Source of the DNA: Armigeres subalbatus
Taxonomy: Eukaryota; Arthropoda; Insecta; Diptera; Culicidae
Direction: 5' to 3'
Assembly: GCF_024139115.2 (NCBI RefSeq)
Contig: NC_085141.1
Location: 45,195,065 to 45,259,064 of the forward strand
DNA: 64,000 nucleotides
The notes beneath the pieces are model-generated. The model saw only the letters and a list, made by a program, of their open reading frames with translations, searched no databases and had not been told where the DNA came from. Positions 19,492-31,534 of the stretch are shown piece by piece (within the stretch, counting starts at the first letter, position 1; each line of letters opens with the position of its first letter). A program made the position numbers and the translations under genes.

Positions 19492-21557
19492 CTGAAAGAA
19501 GAAGAAGAAAAAGAAATCGGTTAAGGCAGGTCATGAATAATTTCAAATTATAACTTCGGGCGCCCCCTTCAGAATAGAATCACCCCATTCCGGGGAAGAA
19601 AAATATGTATTATGGAGTCTCCCAGAGCTAATCACACTTTCGCATCCCATAAGGTCCTCCCATATTTCACTCCCAACGATGGCGACGGTCGGCGCGGACG
19701 CCCTCGTCTTCATTTATTCAGTGCGAACACATTAGAGCCCGGACCGCACAGCTCTTGGAAAACAAATCACTCCACCGGAATCCATATGCAAAGCGAGTGG
19801 CGAAAAGAAAAAAGAACCTCAAGAAATATGGCGTAGCAAAATCAAATGGATAAGAGGAAGAGAATGCCGACTCCCAAAACAAATAACGACTAATCCGGAT
19901 TGATATATTCCTCGAGGCTCGACGTCTGCCACTACATTGATGCTCTCAGTACGAGGGTGTGCGATAACATTTGCATTCAATATGTGTATGTGATACATGG
20001 AGCAGGAACCTAATTAATCACTCCGAGGGGGACGCTATGGGAATTTGATAGAGGTTGTTCAAGACACTTCAAGGCTTTTAGAAACATAAAAATACCTACA
20101 TAAAACACCATCAACATTGTCTCTTTGCGAAATTCGTCTCTGGTCGTGAATCACTTTATCAACATTTGCATTATTTTACCATAATTTGATATGTGGGACT
20201 TAGTCTGGAAACTCACTCTGGAGAATACGTTGATAAAGGCTGAGGGATGCATTTTGCCGGATTCTCCACTATATTACACCAAATCTCATACATACTTCCG
20301 AAAATTGAGGGAGACGCATGGTTCTGAAATTCTGTACCTCCGAGATCGAAAATTGCTTCAACTTACAAACCCTTCCCAAATTCTCGCCGAAATCGAATGA
20401 AGATTCCAAAGCCACCGGAATGTCTCGTTGGGAAAAATCTCATTCGAAATTCCATCCTTCCCCCGGTACATTAGAAAGAAACCCGCACACATGAAACCGG
20501 CCAATCCCCGAAAGGAAACAGCTCACTTCTTCATCTCTGTGCGCCCGGATAGCGCTTTTCCCTAATACCGGCACACAGTTCATATTCAAACGGGAGATAG
20601 CAGAGTGAATCTCCGACCGGAAGCTTCTTATTTTCCCTTCACTGCCACTCTCCGTCCTTGGCCGACTTTGAGTATTATTGTTTTGAATTTGAAATTGGCA
20701 ATAAATCTACATTTAAATATATAATTCAATGATTGTGCTATCAGTGAATCTCCTGCTTCGGCCGCCGGTTCTGGGTGTTGGTGGTTGGCCTGAGCCTGAA
20801 CCGGGTTTCACATTCTGGGAACGAGCCAGAAAAGACGCCCTGAGATTCGAACTTCCGGTTGGTTGGTGTGGTATGGCTCGTGGTTTCGTACTTGAGGGAG
20901 TGTGTGTGTGTGTTCGAGCGGACACGAGCAGGAGGAAGAGTTAGTAGAGGAATTATTAGTCATTGAGCTGGGCGTGCAAGCGAGAATTTCCATTGAGCCA
21001 TTTGTTGTGCGGTGAGCTGAAAGCATGGACTAGATTATTGGGATGCATCTTCAGAAGGAAATGCAAGGACGAGAAGCTACTTTAACCGGAAGATGTGTCT
21101 GTTTCACATGCTATAGGAGCCTTTATGCTCGGCTCGGTGATGCTCCAATCCGGTTGCAGATGCTTTGAAGAATGATCAATAAATCGCAAATGAATTTATT
21201 TTAATCATGTTTTGTTTGATAGAAGAGAAGATTAAGTTATTTACGAAACATCGGTGCTACATTCAATTCAACATGTTCACCGCTGTAAGCAACTCAAGAA
21301 GTTCTAACGGATGACTTGAAATATAAACGATTTCCAATTCAGGTTAGTTTACGGAAAAAAGTTTTGGAAGTATTCTTATAAAAAAAAAGCTTCTTTTTCT
21401 TAACTACGATCATCAACTAGACAAAAGTTGCAGGATCCTAAATGAGTTATCCCAGTATGAAGTAATTAAAATTTCATTAATTCATTTCTTCATCAAGTTG
21501 TTTAAGAATGAGCGCCACCGCTCCGGCTGACATTATTCCATCACTGTAAGGTATAGT
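19492..21557. other. Upstream intron-like region of the Ig gene
   Basis: No exon, RNA or mobile element was recognised. Several stretches are GC-richer than average (19600-19830, 20400-20660, 20740-20960) with a short (GT)n at 20900-20912. Short ORFs at 20191-20400 and 20729-20944 have no recognisable domain. It could hold regulatory sequence, but no specific site can be named. Confidence 0.35.
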
Positions 21558-21565
21558 ACAGGCAT

Positions 21566-22443
21566 TAGAGTGGAGCGTCATGATCATTTTTTCAAATCAA
21601 TGGTTTTTCGAAGCCATTCTGGGTCCTGAACAACTGTGCAAAATTTTGGACCGATTGACGCATCGCGTTTGAAGTTTGTATGGAAATTAGTATGGAGGAA
21701 CGTATATTTTTGCATTTCTACTACTAGAGGTTTCAGTTCATAGTAAACCAAGTAGCACATTGCGTTAAAGTATAACCCAAAGGATGCTGAAAAACTTTGC
21801 TGAAGAAGGCACGTTACTGAAACGTCCACGAAAAAAGTTATAACGCTTTGAACATTGAGTGTTAAAACCATATGCAAAAAATCGTTTATTCTGCCAGCAC
21901 TGCCGTACTACGTAGACCAATAATTTAACTGAGTGTTATGTATTTCAAAATAATTGATCTTATAGGGCTTTAGAGCTAATGGGAGCTATCCGGAATTATT
22001 TCACAAGGAGAAAAATCCGACAAGAAGTAATATGGGTTTTGCCCTTCGATAACCATAGGTTGTCCGGTAGTGCTGGCAGAAACATTGATTTCTTGCATAT
22101 GGTTTGAACAATCAATTTTCGAAACGTAATAACATTTTTTGTAGACCTTCCAGCTACGTACCTTCTTCGGCAAAGTCTTTCGGCATCTTCCAGACTACAT
22201 GCTAACGTATTGAGTCACGTGATTGACGATAAATTGAAGCCGCTAAGAGCAAAAATGTAAAAAAGTACGTTTTCCCATACTAATCTCCATGTAAATTTAA
22301 AACGCGATGCGGCATGCGAGGTTGCAACCAATCGAGCCCATATTTTGCACAGTTGATTGGGGTCCTAAAACGATTCAGAAAAACCTTGATCTCACTTGAT
22401 CGGACGAAGTTTGCGTTTTTCCATACAACTGCGCCCCACTCTA
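21566..22443. mobile_element. hAT-like foldback MITE, 878 bp
   Basis: The termini TAGAGTGGAGCG (21566) and, inverted, TAGAGTGGGGCG (to 22443) are flanked by an exact 8-bp duplication ACAGGCAT at 21558-21565 and 22444-22451. Sub-terminal halves are also inverted relatives (AAATTTTGGACCGATTG near 21642 against CAATCGAGCCCATATTTTG near 22331). No transposase. Confidence 0.8.
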
Positions 22444-22671
22444 ACAGGCATAGACACGCTTTTTTTCAAAATTAAACTAGCAACTGATCTACAGGGTGTG
22501 TACTGGTTTTTGTTAAGATATTTTTTTTATTTTCATAGAGGTTTATGTGTAATTGATCATTAATTTCCGTGAAGATTTTTTTTCGGACACATACTTTTGA
22601 ACGTTTTTAAACAAAAAAAAAGTTGTTGACTTACGCCATTCCTATTACTATCCTAGTATCTAGTATGAGAT

Positions 22672-22829
22672 AACGAACAGGACATTTACACAACACCCAG
22701 TGGACCAGTGGAGAATTTTTCGCTTTACGAAAATTTTTCTCCTTAACCGGGGCGGGAATCGGACCCATACTCCAAAGCACATGCGTCTAGACGATCGACG
22801 TCGCTAACCTCACGGCCACGAAGCCCACT
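22672..22829 (-). mobile_element. tRNA-related SINE
   Basis: Read on the minus strand it begins GTGGGCTTCGTGGCCGTGAG, with a box A-like GTGGCCGTGAGGTTAGCG and a box B-like GGTCCGATTCCCGCC, followed by an unrelated body. These are the pol III promoter boxes of a tRNA-derived SINE. The 3' end on the left (near 22672) is indistinct. Confidence 0.65.
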
Positions 22830-23641
22830 ATCTTTTTTACTCTCTTACTGAATCTCTCACTTTCGTACTATCGCACTCTTATCTATTTGCTGTGTTTGCT
22901 ATTGTTATCATTGCTCACTTTCTTATTCTCCTATTTCCATATAGTTTTAATATTACTCTCTTGCTCATTTACTAACTTACTATCATACTCTCTTTAACTC
23001 TTGCTCGCTTAATTTTTGACTGTTTCATTATCTTACTTTCTTTATATCTAACTCTATTAGTCTCTTAATCTCTCACTATCTTACTCTCGTACTCTGTTAC
23101 TCCCTTTCACTCTAACTCTCTCCTCCCCTTATTATTTTCTCCTCTTATTTTCTCAATCTCGTACTCCAAATATCTTTCTCCCAAACAATCTTACTCTCTT
23201 TATATCTTACTAATTTACTCTCTTACTCTTTCACTTTAATTTTCTCCTAATTTCTCTCACTTTAATTCTCTCCTAAATTTTTTTTTTTACATGTGCATTT
23301 GAATGAGTTTTGAAAAAATCTGACTCTTTTGCCCTTGATCAATCAGGTGTTAAAAACGAGGGCTAGGTTTCTCCGCACGACAAAAACTTAAAAGCTACTA
23401 ACGTTCCAGATATTTATTTAATTACGGAAGACCATTCCGACTAGACACGATCAATCTTTGATGTGTGATGAAAAAACTACCGTATATAAGATGGATACTA
23501 CATTAGCTGTGTTGTAAATAGAAGAGCTCTGCACCAGCAATGACCATCATATTTTATAGAACAACCCTCCTTTTCCCTTCTGCTATTATTCTTTTCTCTT
23601 CCTACTCTCTAATTATTCAACTCTCTTACCGTCACCTTCTT

Positions 23642-23962
23642 TCTCTCTTCTTCTTCTTCTTCTTTTTCTTATTCTTCTCCTTCTTCTTGGCATTACATCC
23701 CCCACAGGGACATTGCCGTCTCACAGCTTAGTGTTCATTTAGCAGTTCCACAGTTATTAACTGCGAGGTTTCTAAGCCAAGGTACCATTTTTGCATTCGT
23801 ATATCATGAGGCTAACACGATGATACTTTTATGCTCAGGGAAATCGAGACAATTTCCAATCTGAAAATTGACCAGACCGGCACCGGGAATCGAGCCCAGC
23901 CACCCTCAGCATGGTCTTGCTTTGTAGCCGCGCGTCTTACCGCTAGGATAAGGAGGCCCCCC
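23642..23962 (-). mobile_element. Feilai-like tRNA-related SINE, copy 1
   Basis: The minus strand reads from the head GGGGGGCCTCCTTATCCTAG through GGTAAGACGCGCGGCTAC, the box B region GGCTGGGCTCGATTCCCG, and a conserved body (GACAATTTTCAGATTGG-like) to a (GAA)n tail at 23642-23690. It shares its whole length with copies at 32252-32540 and 42231-42515. It lies inside the CT array. Confidence 0.85.
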
Positions 23963-25931
23963 TTCCTCTCTTACTCTGTTATTGTTTTGCTCTTTTAAAC
24001 AGGCTTACGCTCTTACTTTCACACTCTCTTACTTCTTTCCTTTCTTATTTTCAAACTCTCTTTTTTATCTATATATCGAGCTCTATCTGGAACAAGGGCA
24101 AATATCGCAAGAGAGGATTCCCTTCACCAACTTTCCCTCTTTTAAATAATAGTGACAAGCAGAGGGTTTCTTTACCATTTTTCACTTCAGAGCGATAGAA
24201 AATAATAATAATTTGCATTCTAAGGTAATAAACCGTAAAAAAATCCTCTGCTTCTCTCTTTTATTCAAAAGAGAGTTTTGTAAAACCTTAAAAATCACTC
24301 AAATAAAGAATAAAAAAAAAAAAAAAAAATTCAAAAGAGAGGAAGTCGACGGAGAAAATCCTCCCTTACAATCAAGTGGTGGAATAAAATGTGATAGTAC
24401 TCGTCTTATGACAACTCCTCCTTTACCATCTCATGTTATTACTTTCTTACTCATTTATTCCTCACTTTACTTTCTTACTAACTCACTTGCTCTCGTACTC
24501 TCTTATTCTCTAACTCTCTCATTTCCATCCACTATTGTTTTCGAACTTTCCTATTTTTTACCTTTATTGTTCTGTGATTTTTGAAATTATTTCAATTCTT
24601 CACTTTCCTACGCTCTTTCTCACTCTCACTTTATTACTTTCTTACTCTCTTACGCTCTTACTAATTTACTTTCTCACACCCTTACTTTTTCACTCTATAA
24701 TTCTCTCACTCTCTTAGTTTCTCACTCTCTTATTCTTTCACTCTCCAACTGACTTATTTCCTTACTTTCTAACTATCTTTCTCTTTACTCTCTTACAGTC
24801 CTACTCTCTTGCTATCTTAAACTTTTAATCTTTTAGTTTTTCTATCTCTTTTTTCTCTATTTTCTTGTTTTTGTTTTGTTTTTATTCCGGTGAACTTTGA
24901 CATAGTTTCAGTTCCCCCTCTTACTCTTTTACTCTATTGTTCTCTATCTTACTCTACTACTATTTAACTTTTTTGCTAACTTACTTTTCTATTACTCACT
25001 TGCTTATTTCCTCTCTTTCCTTACTCTCTTACTCTCTTGTTGTCTTACTCTGTTAGTCTCTTACCCTCGCACTTTCGTACTCTCTTAGCCACTTTCATTC
25101 TTACTGTCTTGCTCTCTCACTCTCTTACTATCTTTATCTATTTATATTCTATTACTTTTTTGCTCTCTTACGCTCTCGCCATCTTTCTCACTCTTTCTCC
25201 TCCTTCTTATGTATTATTTCACTCTCTCACTGTCATCCCCTTACTCTCGTACTTTATTACTTGTTCATTATCAAACTCTCTTTTTTCAGACTACTTTCTT
25301 CTCTTTCTCTTGTGGATTCTTATTTTCTTACTCTTTTAATCTCTTACTGTTAACTCTATTTTTGTCTACTCTTTTAATGTCTTACTTTCTCTTTCTCTTA
25401 CTCTTTTCTTCTCTTATTATTTTCTTCTATTTTTTCTCTTACCCTCACTAGCTTACCATTACTCACTTAACATCTTAACATCTCACTCTCTTTTACTTTT
25501 ACACTCTCAATCACTTACTCTCTATCTTACTAAATTACTCACTTGCTCCCTCACAAAATTTCTCTCTTATTCCCGTAGCCTTCTGCTCTGTTACTCTCTT
25601 ACTCTAACTCCCTTAATTTATTACTTCCTTACTCTTGTCCTCTCTAACTTTCTTCATATCTTACTCTTTTATTCTGCATATCTTTTACTTTTTAGCTATC
25701 TTACTTTCTTACTCTCACTATTAGTTTTACTCTCCTACTATCTTACTGTTTCATCGTCCTATTATTTTCCTCTCTTACTCTCTTCTCTTCCTACTATTAA
25801 TATCTCTTATTGCCTACTCTCTCACTGCTTCACTCTTTTTCTCTCACATTCTCTCTTATTTTCCCACACTCTTACAGTTCTGTACTTCTACTCTGTTACT
25901 TTTTCACTCTATCAATTTTTAAATCGTCTGC

Positions 25932-26105
25932 TACAGTCAAACCTCCAGGAATCGATGTTGACCATCGACTTATGGAAATATCGAGAAGAGGAATAGCAAG
26001 TCATTGGAAAGTTGTTTGAAGGGACCATTACAGTAACCTAGAAAATGTTTTTTTAATGAGTCGATATCGAGTCATAGAACTTCGACTCATGGAGGTTTGG
26101 CTGTA
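25932..26105. mobile_element. Small TA-flanked MITE, 174 bp
   Basis: The ends are TACAGTCAAACCTCCA at 25932 and, inverted, TACAGCCAAACCTCCATG to 26105. TA occurs at both borders. The interior has paired ATCGACTTATGGAAATATCG and GTCGATATCGAGTCATAG motifs. The form fits a Tc1/mariner-type MITE inserted into the CT array. Confidence 0.7.
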
Positions 26106-26175
26106 TAGCACTCTTCTACTCTCTTACACTCCACTGCACGACGGTCCAGAATACAGTTTTATGCGGAGAGATGCA

Positions 26176-26360
26176 TGTTAGGCCAAAAACATATTTTTAG
26201 AAAAAAAAAATTGTTTTACAAAGTTGTTCGGATAGTAAGACAAAGAATAGAGTGGCCCATAATATAAAAAATTGAAAAAATATTTTTTTCATTTAACGAC
26301 TGACATGACTGACATTTTATAACGATGTATCGCAACTTATTCCAATAAATTTTACCAAAG
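26176..26360. repeat. Left arm of a split inverted repeat
   Basis: GAGATGCATGTTAGGCC, then GTTTTACAAAGTTGTTC, GAGTGGCCCATAATATAAAA and CAACTTATTCCAA match, in order, the reverse complement of 30985-31180. The two arms are now about 4.7 kb apart. The intervening DNA is younger TE material, so this appears to be one foldback element opened by later insertions. Confidence 0.55.
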
Positions 26361-26550
26361 AACACTTTTCTGATTTGAAGCTGTTTTACCTACTTGGATT
26401 GGGGTGTCCCTAAAAAACAGTATTTTTGATCTACTTTTTTTGTTTCCGATTTTTCGGTGAGTCGGTGAGTCAAAAATTGGTATCTCCGATTGAGGCAAAC
26501 CAAAAAAAATGTTGACACGGCATTTGAAAGAGCAACTCATATTCTGTATA

Positions 26551-27011
<461 letters not shown>

Positions 27012-28375
27012 CGGAAAACTACTCAACAAAATGTCACTCATTTTTCGGGCACTTATCCTCAACCGATTTGCTCGCAACAAGTTGCATTCGACGCAGAATC
27101 CTGTCCCATTGTTTCCTATTTGAACTTGGCCAGCTCGGACTATGGGATCGAGAGTTATGGCCAATATACAAATTCATTTGAAAAAATCGCGTAAAAAATG
27201 TCACTCATTTTTCGGGCACTTATCCTCAACCGATTTGCTCCTGTCCCATTGTTTCCTATTTGAAATTGGCCAAATCGGACTATGGGATCAAAAGTTATGG
27301 CCAAAACACAAAACCATACGAAAAAATCGTGTAAAAAATGTCTCTCATTTTCCGGGCACTTATCCTCAACCGATTTGCTCGCAACAAGTTGCATTCGACG
27401 CAGAATCCTGTCCCATTGTTTCCTATTTGAAATTGGCCAGATCGGACTATGGGATCGAGAGTTATGGCCAAAATACAAATTCATTTGAAAAAATCGCGTA
27501 AAAAATGTCACTCATTTTTCGGGCACTTATCCTCAACCGGTTTGCTCGCAACAAGTTGCATTCGACGCAGAATCCTGTCCCATTGTTTCCTATTTGAAAT
27601 TGGCCAGATCGGACTATGGGATCGAAAGTTATGGCCAAAATACAAAATCATACGAAAAATTGCGTAAAAAATGTCACTCATTTTTCGGGCACTTATCCTC
27701 AACCGATTTGCTCGCAACAAGTTGCATTCGACGCAGAATCCTGTCCCATGGCCCGATCGGACTATGGGATCAAAAGTTATGGCCAAAACACAAAATCATA
27801 CGAAAAAATCGTGTAAAAAATGTCACTCATTTTTCGGGCACTTATCCTCAAACGATTTGCTCGCAACAAGTTGCATTCGACGCAGAATCCTGTCCCATTG
27901 TTTCCTATTTGAAATTGGCCAGATCGGACTATGGGATCGAAAGTTATGGCCAAAATACAAATTCATACAAAAAAATCGCATAAAAAATGTCACTCATTTT
28001 CGGACACTTATCCTCAACCGATTTGCTCGCAACAAGTTGCATTCGACGCAGAATCCTGTCCCATTATTTACTATTTGAAATTGGCCAGATCGGACTATGA
28101 GATCGAGAGTTATGGCCAAAATACAAATTCATACGAAAATATTGCGTAAGAAATGTCACTCATTTTTCAGGCACTTATTCTCAACCGATTTGCTCGCAAC
28201 AAATTGCATTCGACGCAAAATCCTTTCCCATTGTTTCTTATTGAAAATTGGACAGGTCGGACTTAATCGATTCACACGAAACAAGTTGCATTTGACGCAG
28301 AATCCTGTCCAATTGTTTCCTATTGAAAATTGGCTAGATCGGACTATGGGATCGGAAGTTATGGCCGAAACACCA
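27012..28375. repeat. Eight tandem copies of a ~167-bp unit
   Basis: The landmark AATGTCACTCATTTTTC recurs near 27030, 27198, 27505, 27670, 27820 and 28153, with the variants AATGTCTCTCATTTTCC near 27338 and AATGTCACTCATTTTCGG near 27987. Each unit also carries CAACCGATTTGCTCGCAACA and CGGACTATGGGATCGA. Two units have short internal deletions (about 28 bp near 27240, 17 bp near 27750). This is the amplified interior of the GCCTTTCTCG TIR family, which has one unit at 47285-47700. Confidence 0.9.
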
Positions 28376-28382
28376 TTTTAGC

Positions 28383-29081
28383 CTTTTTATACGAAGAGGC
28401 TGTATGTTCGCTCCAAAAACCAAACTTTTACAGAAGGCCTGGAGACCCATAGTGTTATATACCAATCGATTCAACTCGACGAACTGAGATGATGTCTCTG
28501 TCTCTTCCACTTCATACGGGAGTTTGGCAGAAAGACGGTCATGAGATTTATATCCTAACAAATATTGCCCTCCGCTCGCGTGATGGGAATGACATTTTCG
28601 TTTTCTTTTGTGTAGTCGGAGCTTCAGTTCAACTAACATCCAAAAGTGATATCCTTAAAATATATGACTGGGTGAAATAAAACAGGGTTATGTACGTCAA
28701 AAGATTGGAAAAGGAACCAAAATGTCGAAATTCTTATTAGCATATTGTAGATCAAGCTGAAAACCGAACCTAGGTCCCGCGAAATCGCATTTTCTCGCAT
28801 TTCCGGATGTTGCAACTGCATCGCGAGTAGTGCGCAACTGTGCCATAGTCGGGCACCACTCGCGATGCAGTTGCGACATCCGGAAATGGGACAAAATATG
28901 ATTTTCGGTTTTCAACTGGATCTACAATATCTTTGCCATAAATAATCTGATTTTCATAGAACGGACAAAGAAATTTGTCTTTTTTACTCCTGGCCACTAG
29001 CTCATCTTTTTTCAAGCACACACATTTTACGAAGGTCAAGAAAGGCACCATCACCGCTAGGTGGATTAATCTGGGTTTTTT
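28383..29081 (-). mobile_element. GCCTTTCTCG-family element, reverse orientation, decayed
   Basis: The left border GCCTTTTTATACGAAGAGGC is followed by the end-segment signature (CAGAAGGCCTGGAGACCCAT at 28432) found at 26640. The right border is GAAAGGCACCATCACCGC, then TAGGTGGATTAATCTGGG (to about 29076), the family head in reverse. A separate foldback is inserted at 28743-28929. Confidence 0.6.
28743..28929. mobile_element. 187-bp foldback element
   Basis: The ends TATTGTAGATC and GATCTACAATA, and inner blocks such as CTGCATCGCGAG against CTCGCGATGCAG, make a near-complete hairpin centred near 28838. No clear target duplication was found. Confidence 0.7.
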
Positions 29082-29121
29082 ATTTCAAGTTTTACCAACT
29101 GGACTTGTGTTGATAAAATGA

Positions 29122-29516
29122 TAAAAAACCCAGATTAATCCACCTAGCGTTGGTGGTACCTTTATCGCATTTAGTTAAGACACCAACCTTATATGGGGCT
29201 TACATTGTTCAAAGTACCATTTTCTTTATAATTTTTAAACGCAATGACTGATCATTATCCAATTCAACAGTGACCAACAAGGCTTTGTTTCCTGTCGAAT
29301 AAAACTTATTGTGATAAAATTGGTTAAGGATTACTTTACGAAAAGTTGTCTAATGTTTTTTAGCTTTTGTGCATACACATACACACGGACAGACAGACAT
29401 GTTTCCAGTTCGTCGAACTGAGTCGATTGGTACATAATACTAATGGGCCTTAGAGGCTTCCATGAAAAGTTCGTTTTCGGAAAGAAATAATAACTTCGTT
29501 GTACGAGAAAGGCAAA
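29122..29516 (+). mobile_element. GCCTTTCTCG-family element, forward orientation, decayed
   Basis: The head ACCCAGATTAATCCACCTAG at about 29128 faces the head of the preceding element across about 40 bp. The tail carries TCGTCGAACTGAGTCGATTG (29410) and ends ACGAGAAAGGC (29502-29512). The internal repeat unit is missing or unrecognisable. Confidence 0.6.
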
Positions 29517-29617
29517 AAGGTGACATTGGACAAAAAAATTAAATAAACAGATCAAAAATATTATTTTTTGAAGGACACTTTAATCCTAGTAATTGAAATT
29601 GCCCTAAATCAGTAAGC

Positions 29618-29847
29618 TTAAGGACACTCCTCACGGAATCCAAGTTTCAAAGTGCTCGCGTTTTCGGGGGCACACCACTCGATACGGAGGCAGCGCGCAA
29701 CTGTCATTTTTGTTGATTTAGCTTTGCTGCGTCGCAGCATGCGTGAAATAATAAAAAATGATAGTTGTGCGTTGCTTCTGTATCGAGTAATGTGCCCCCG
29801 AAAACGCGAGCACTTCGAAACTTGGATTCCGTGAGGAGTTACCTTAA
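29618..29847. mobile_element. TTAA-flanked foldback MITE, copy 1
   Basis: The ends GGACACTCCTCACGGAATCC and, inverted, GGTAACTCCTCACGGAATCC lie between TTAA at 29618-29621 and TTAA at 29844-29847. The arms pair for about 90 bp (CTCGCGTTTTCGGGGGCACA). A related copy is at 45297-45497. The TTAA target suggests the piggyBac group, inferred. Confidence 0.7.
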
Positions 29848-30968
29848 CCTTCTGTCTGTGCTCAAAAAAACTTACGTTGTCGGTGCTCTGGGGTCAAATT
29901 GACCCCAAATTGAAATTGCCATAAATTTTTTATTGTTTGACCGATTTAGGAGCTATTTCAAAAGATAATCTTACATGGAGGGGGGGTCAAAAAAGCAGAA
30001 AAATTGCTTACGTAATAAGTGTACGACCCCTAAAACATATTCTGTGAACACATTCTATTATTTGCAGTATCGGTGCAGCAGGTTGAAAACAAAGAAAACT
30101 TTTGATGGACTCTACCACAACATTCATGTTTGCCAAAAATGCTACAAACCAAAATACATCAGATCTCACATGGAACAATATACTCAAATATAACAGCTCA
30201 CTAGCGCCGCATGTTGAAAGAAGTCTTGTAGTCCTGGACAGCCTGAACAATGTTGCCGAATACAACTAGGGTGTAGGTATGAGGGATCTCAAGCTAAAGC
30301 AATATTTCAAACATGCAAGAATATTGCAAGTACACTAGCGCCGCAATTTGTAAATTTCCTAATTTTTTATTCCGTCACATGACAGTCCATTCCCACCAGA
30401 TGAACTTAAAGATGTTAAAGATGTCATTTTTACAAATTTCAAATTTGTGCGATAAGAATATTTAAATGAGGAAAATTCCAACTATCGGAATTAGGTACTT
30501 GAGTAGTCTAAAATAATGAATTCAAATATACCACCACCTAGCGGCCAAGCTCCAAACTAATCAATGTGTCATGTCAAAGCACACGCCTTCCTGCATAACC
30601 TTTTAAAAAAGGTGCAGTTCAAAATGGGTAGGATTTTTAGATATAAGTAAAATAAGCATGAAAATCACTGTTTTTGTACCCTTTTTTATGAAAACCCCTC
30701 CCCGCGATGTACCCACCTATAGTCAAACCTTAATTATCTTTTGAAACAGCCCCAAAAATCCGAAATTTGCCAAACAATAAAAAAGTTATAGCAATTTCAA
30801 TTTGGGGTCAATTTGACCCCAGAGCACATACAACGTAAGTTTTTTGAAAAAAGTACACTGTAGCGCTTATTTTCAAGATTTTTCAAGCAATTTGCACCTA
30901 AGAGACAGATCTCGGCGAGTTTTACCAAACTACCAAAAATTAGGAGAATCGCTCAGACAAAAGGTTAA
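29844..30968. mobile_element. piggyBac-like non-autonomous element flanked by TTAA
   Basis: TTAA (29844-29847) is followed by CCTTCTGTCTG. The right end is CAGACAAAAGG followed by TTAA (30965-30968). Long inner inverted arms carry the palindrome GGGGTCAAATTGACCCC (29890-29906) and its partner at 30805-30821. TTAA with CCYT ends is the piggyBac signature. No transposase frame exists inside; ORFs at 29975-30265 are short and unrecognised. Its left TTAA is also the right TTAA of the preceding MITE. Confidence 0.7.
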
Positions 30969-30984
30969 GAGCTACAGTTGTTGT

Positions 30985-31180
30985 TGTTTGGAATAAGCTG
31001 CGCCTCAATTTTGTAGAACATTTTATGTCAATATTCCCCAAAATAAAAAAAAATACGTTTTTATAAAGTGGGCCACCCTGTTTTTCGATAACCCTATAAC
31101 AAGGGCCAGAACAATTTTGTAGAACTTTTTCTTCTTAAAATTATAGGTTTGGCCGGAAATGCATCTTTTCTCCTAAATCT
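30985..31180. repeat. Right arm of the split inverted repeat
   Basis: This is the inverted partner of 26176-26360, with GTGGGCCACCCTG, AACAATTTTGTAGAAC and GGCCGGAAATGCATC in mirrored order. Confidence 0.55.
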
Positions 31181-31534
31181 TACAAAAACGGTTCCTAAAA
31201 AGCCATTAAAAGTGTTAAAGCTGTAGATTTTTTTTAATTTTTGTTTCTCACGAATGGTTTTTGGCAATATTTATTGAAACAAGCGGCGCTATAACTTAAT
31301 AGAACATTACTGACATTACTGACTAGATACCGACATATCCCGTATTACTCTTACTCCGTTTCTTTCTTATTGCGTAATAATAAATTATTACGTATCGCAA
31401 AAATCGACCATTTTCCACTCTCTTCACCGTATGTCACACTTTTCGTAGAAAGCATCAACATTTTTTGTATGAATCGTCACACTTCACTCAATCCCCCTCC
31501 CTCCTCTAAGGGTTACGTGATTCATGGATGTTTC
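31181..31534. other. Unassigned sequence with a small palindrome
   Basis: It contains GCGTAATAATAAATTATTACG near 31372, an almost perfect palindrome, and a repeat-like phrase GGGTTACGTGATTCATGG near 31510 related to the phrase near 6210. No gene seen. Confidence 0.4.

Larger units (their letters stand above)
22830..26130. repeat. CT-rich degenerate (TTACTCTC)n array, left half
   Basis: Degenerate TTACTCTC units give one strand that is almost entirely pyrimidine in blocks: 22830-23285, 23540-23690, 23965-24065, 24420-25920 and 26105-26135. It is interrupted by a SINE (23642-23962), a MITE (25932-26105) and unrelated stretches (23286-23540; 24080-24420, which has an A-run at 24310-24328). The ORFs are low-complexity hydrophobic strings such as LLSYSLTL and are not genes. 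Confidence 0.85.

Noticed and set aside
20191..20400. Possible upstream exon of the Ig gene
   Set aside because: It lies on the plus strand, opposite to the gene, and encodes no signal peptide or Ig sequence.
24213..25451. Hydrophobic ORFs that look like multi-pass membrane proteins
   Set aside because: They translate the degenerate TTACTCTC array; composition alone explains the Leu/Ser/Tyr/Phe pattern.
29844..30968. A protein gene in the piggyBac-like element (ORFs 29975-30265)
   Set aside because: The frames are under 90 codons, overlap on opposite strands and show no transposase DDD motif.
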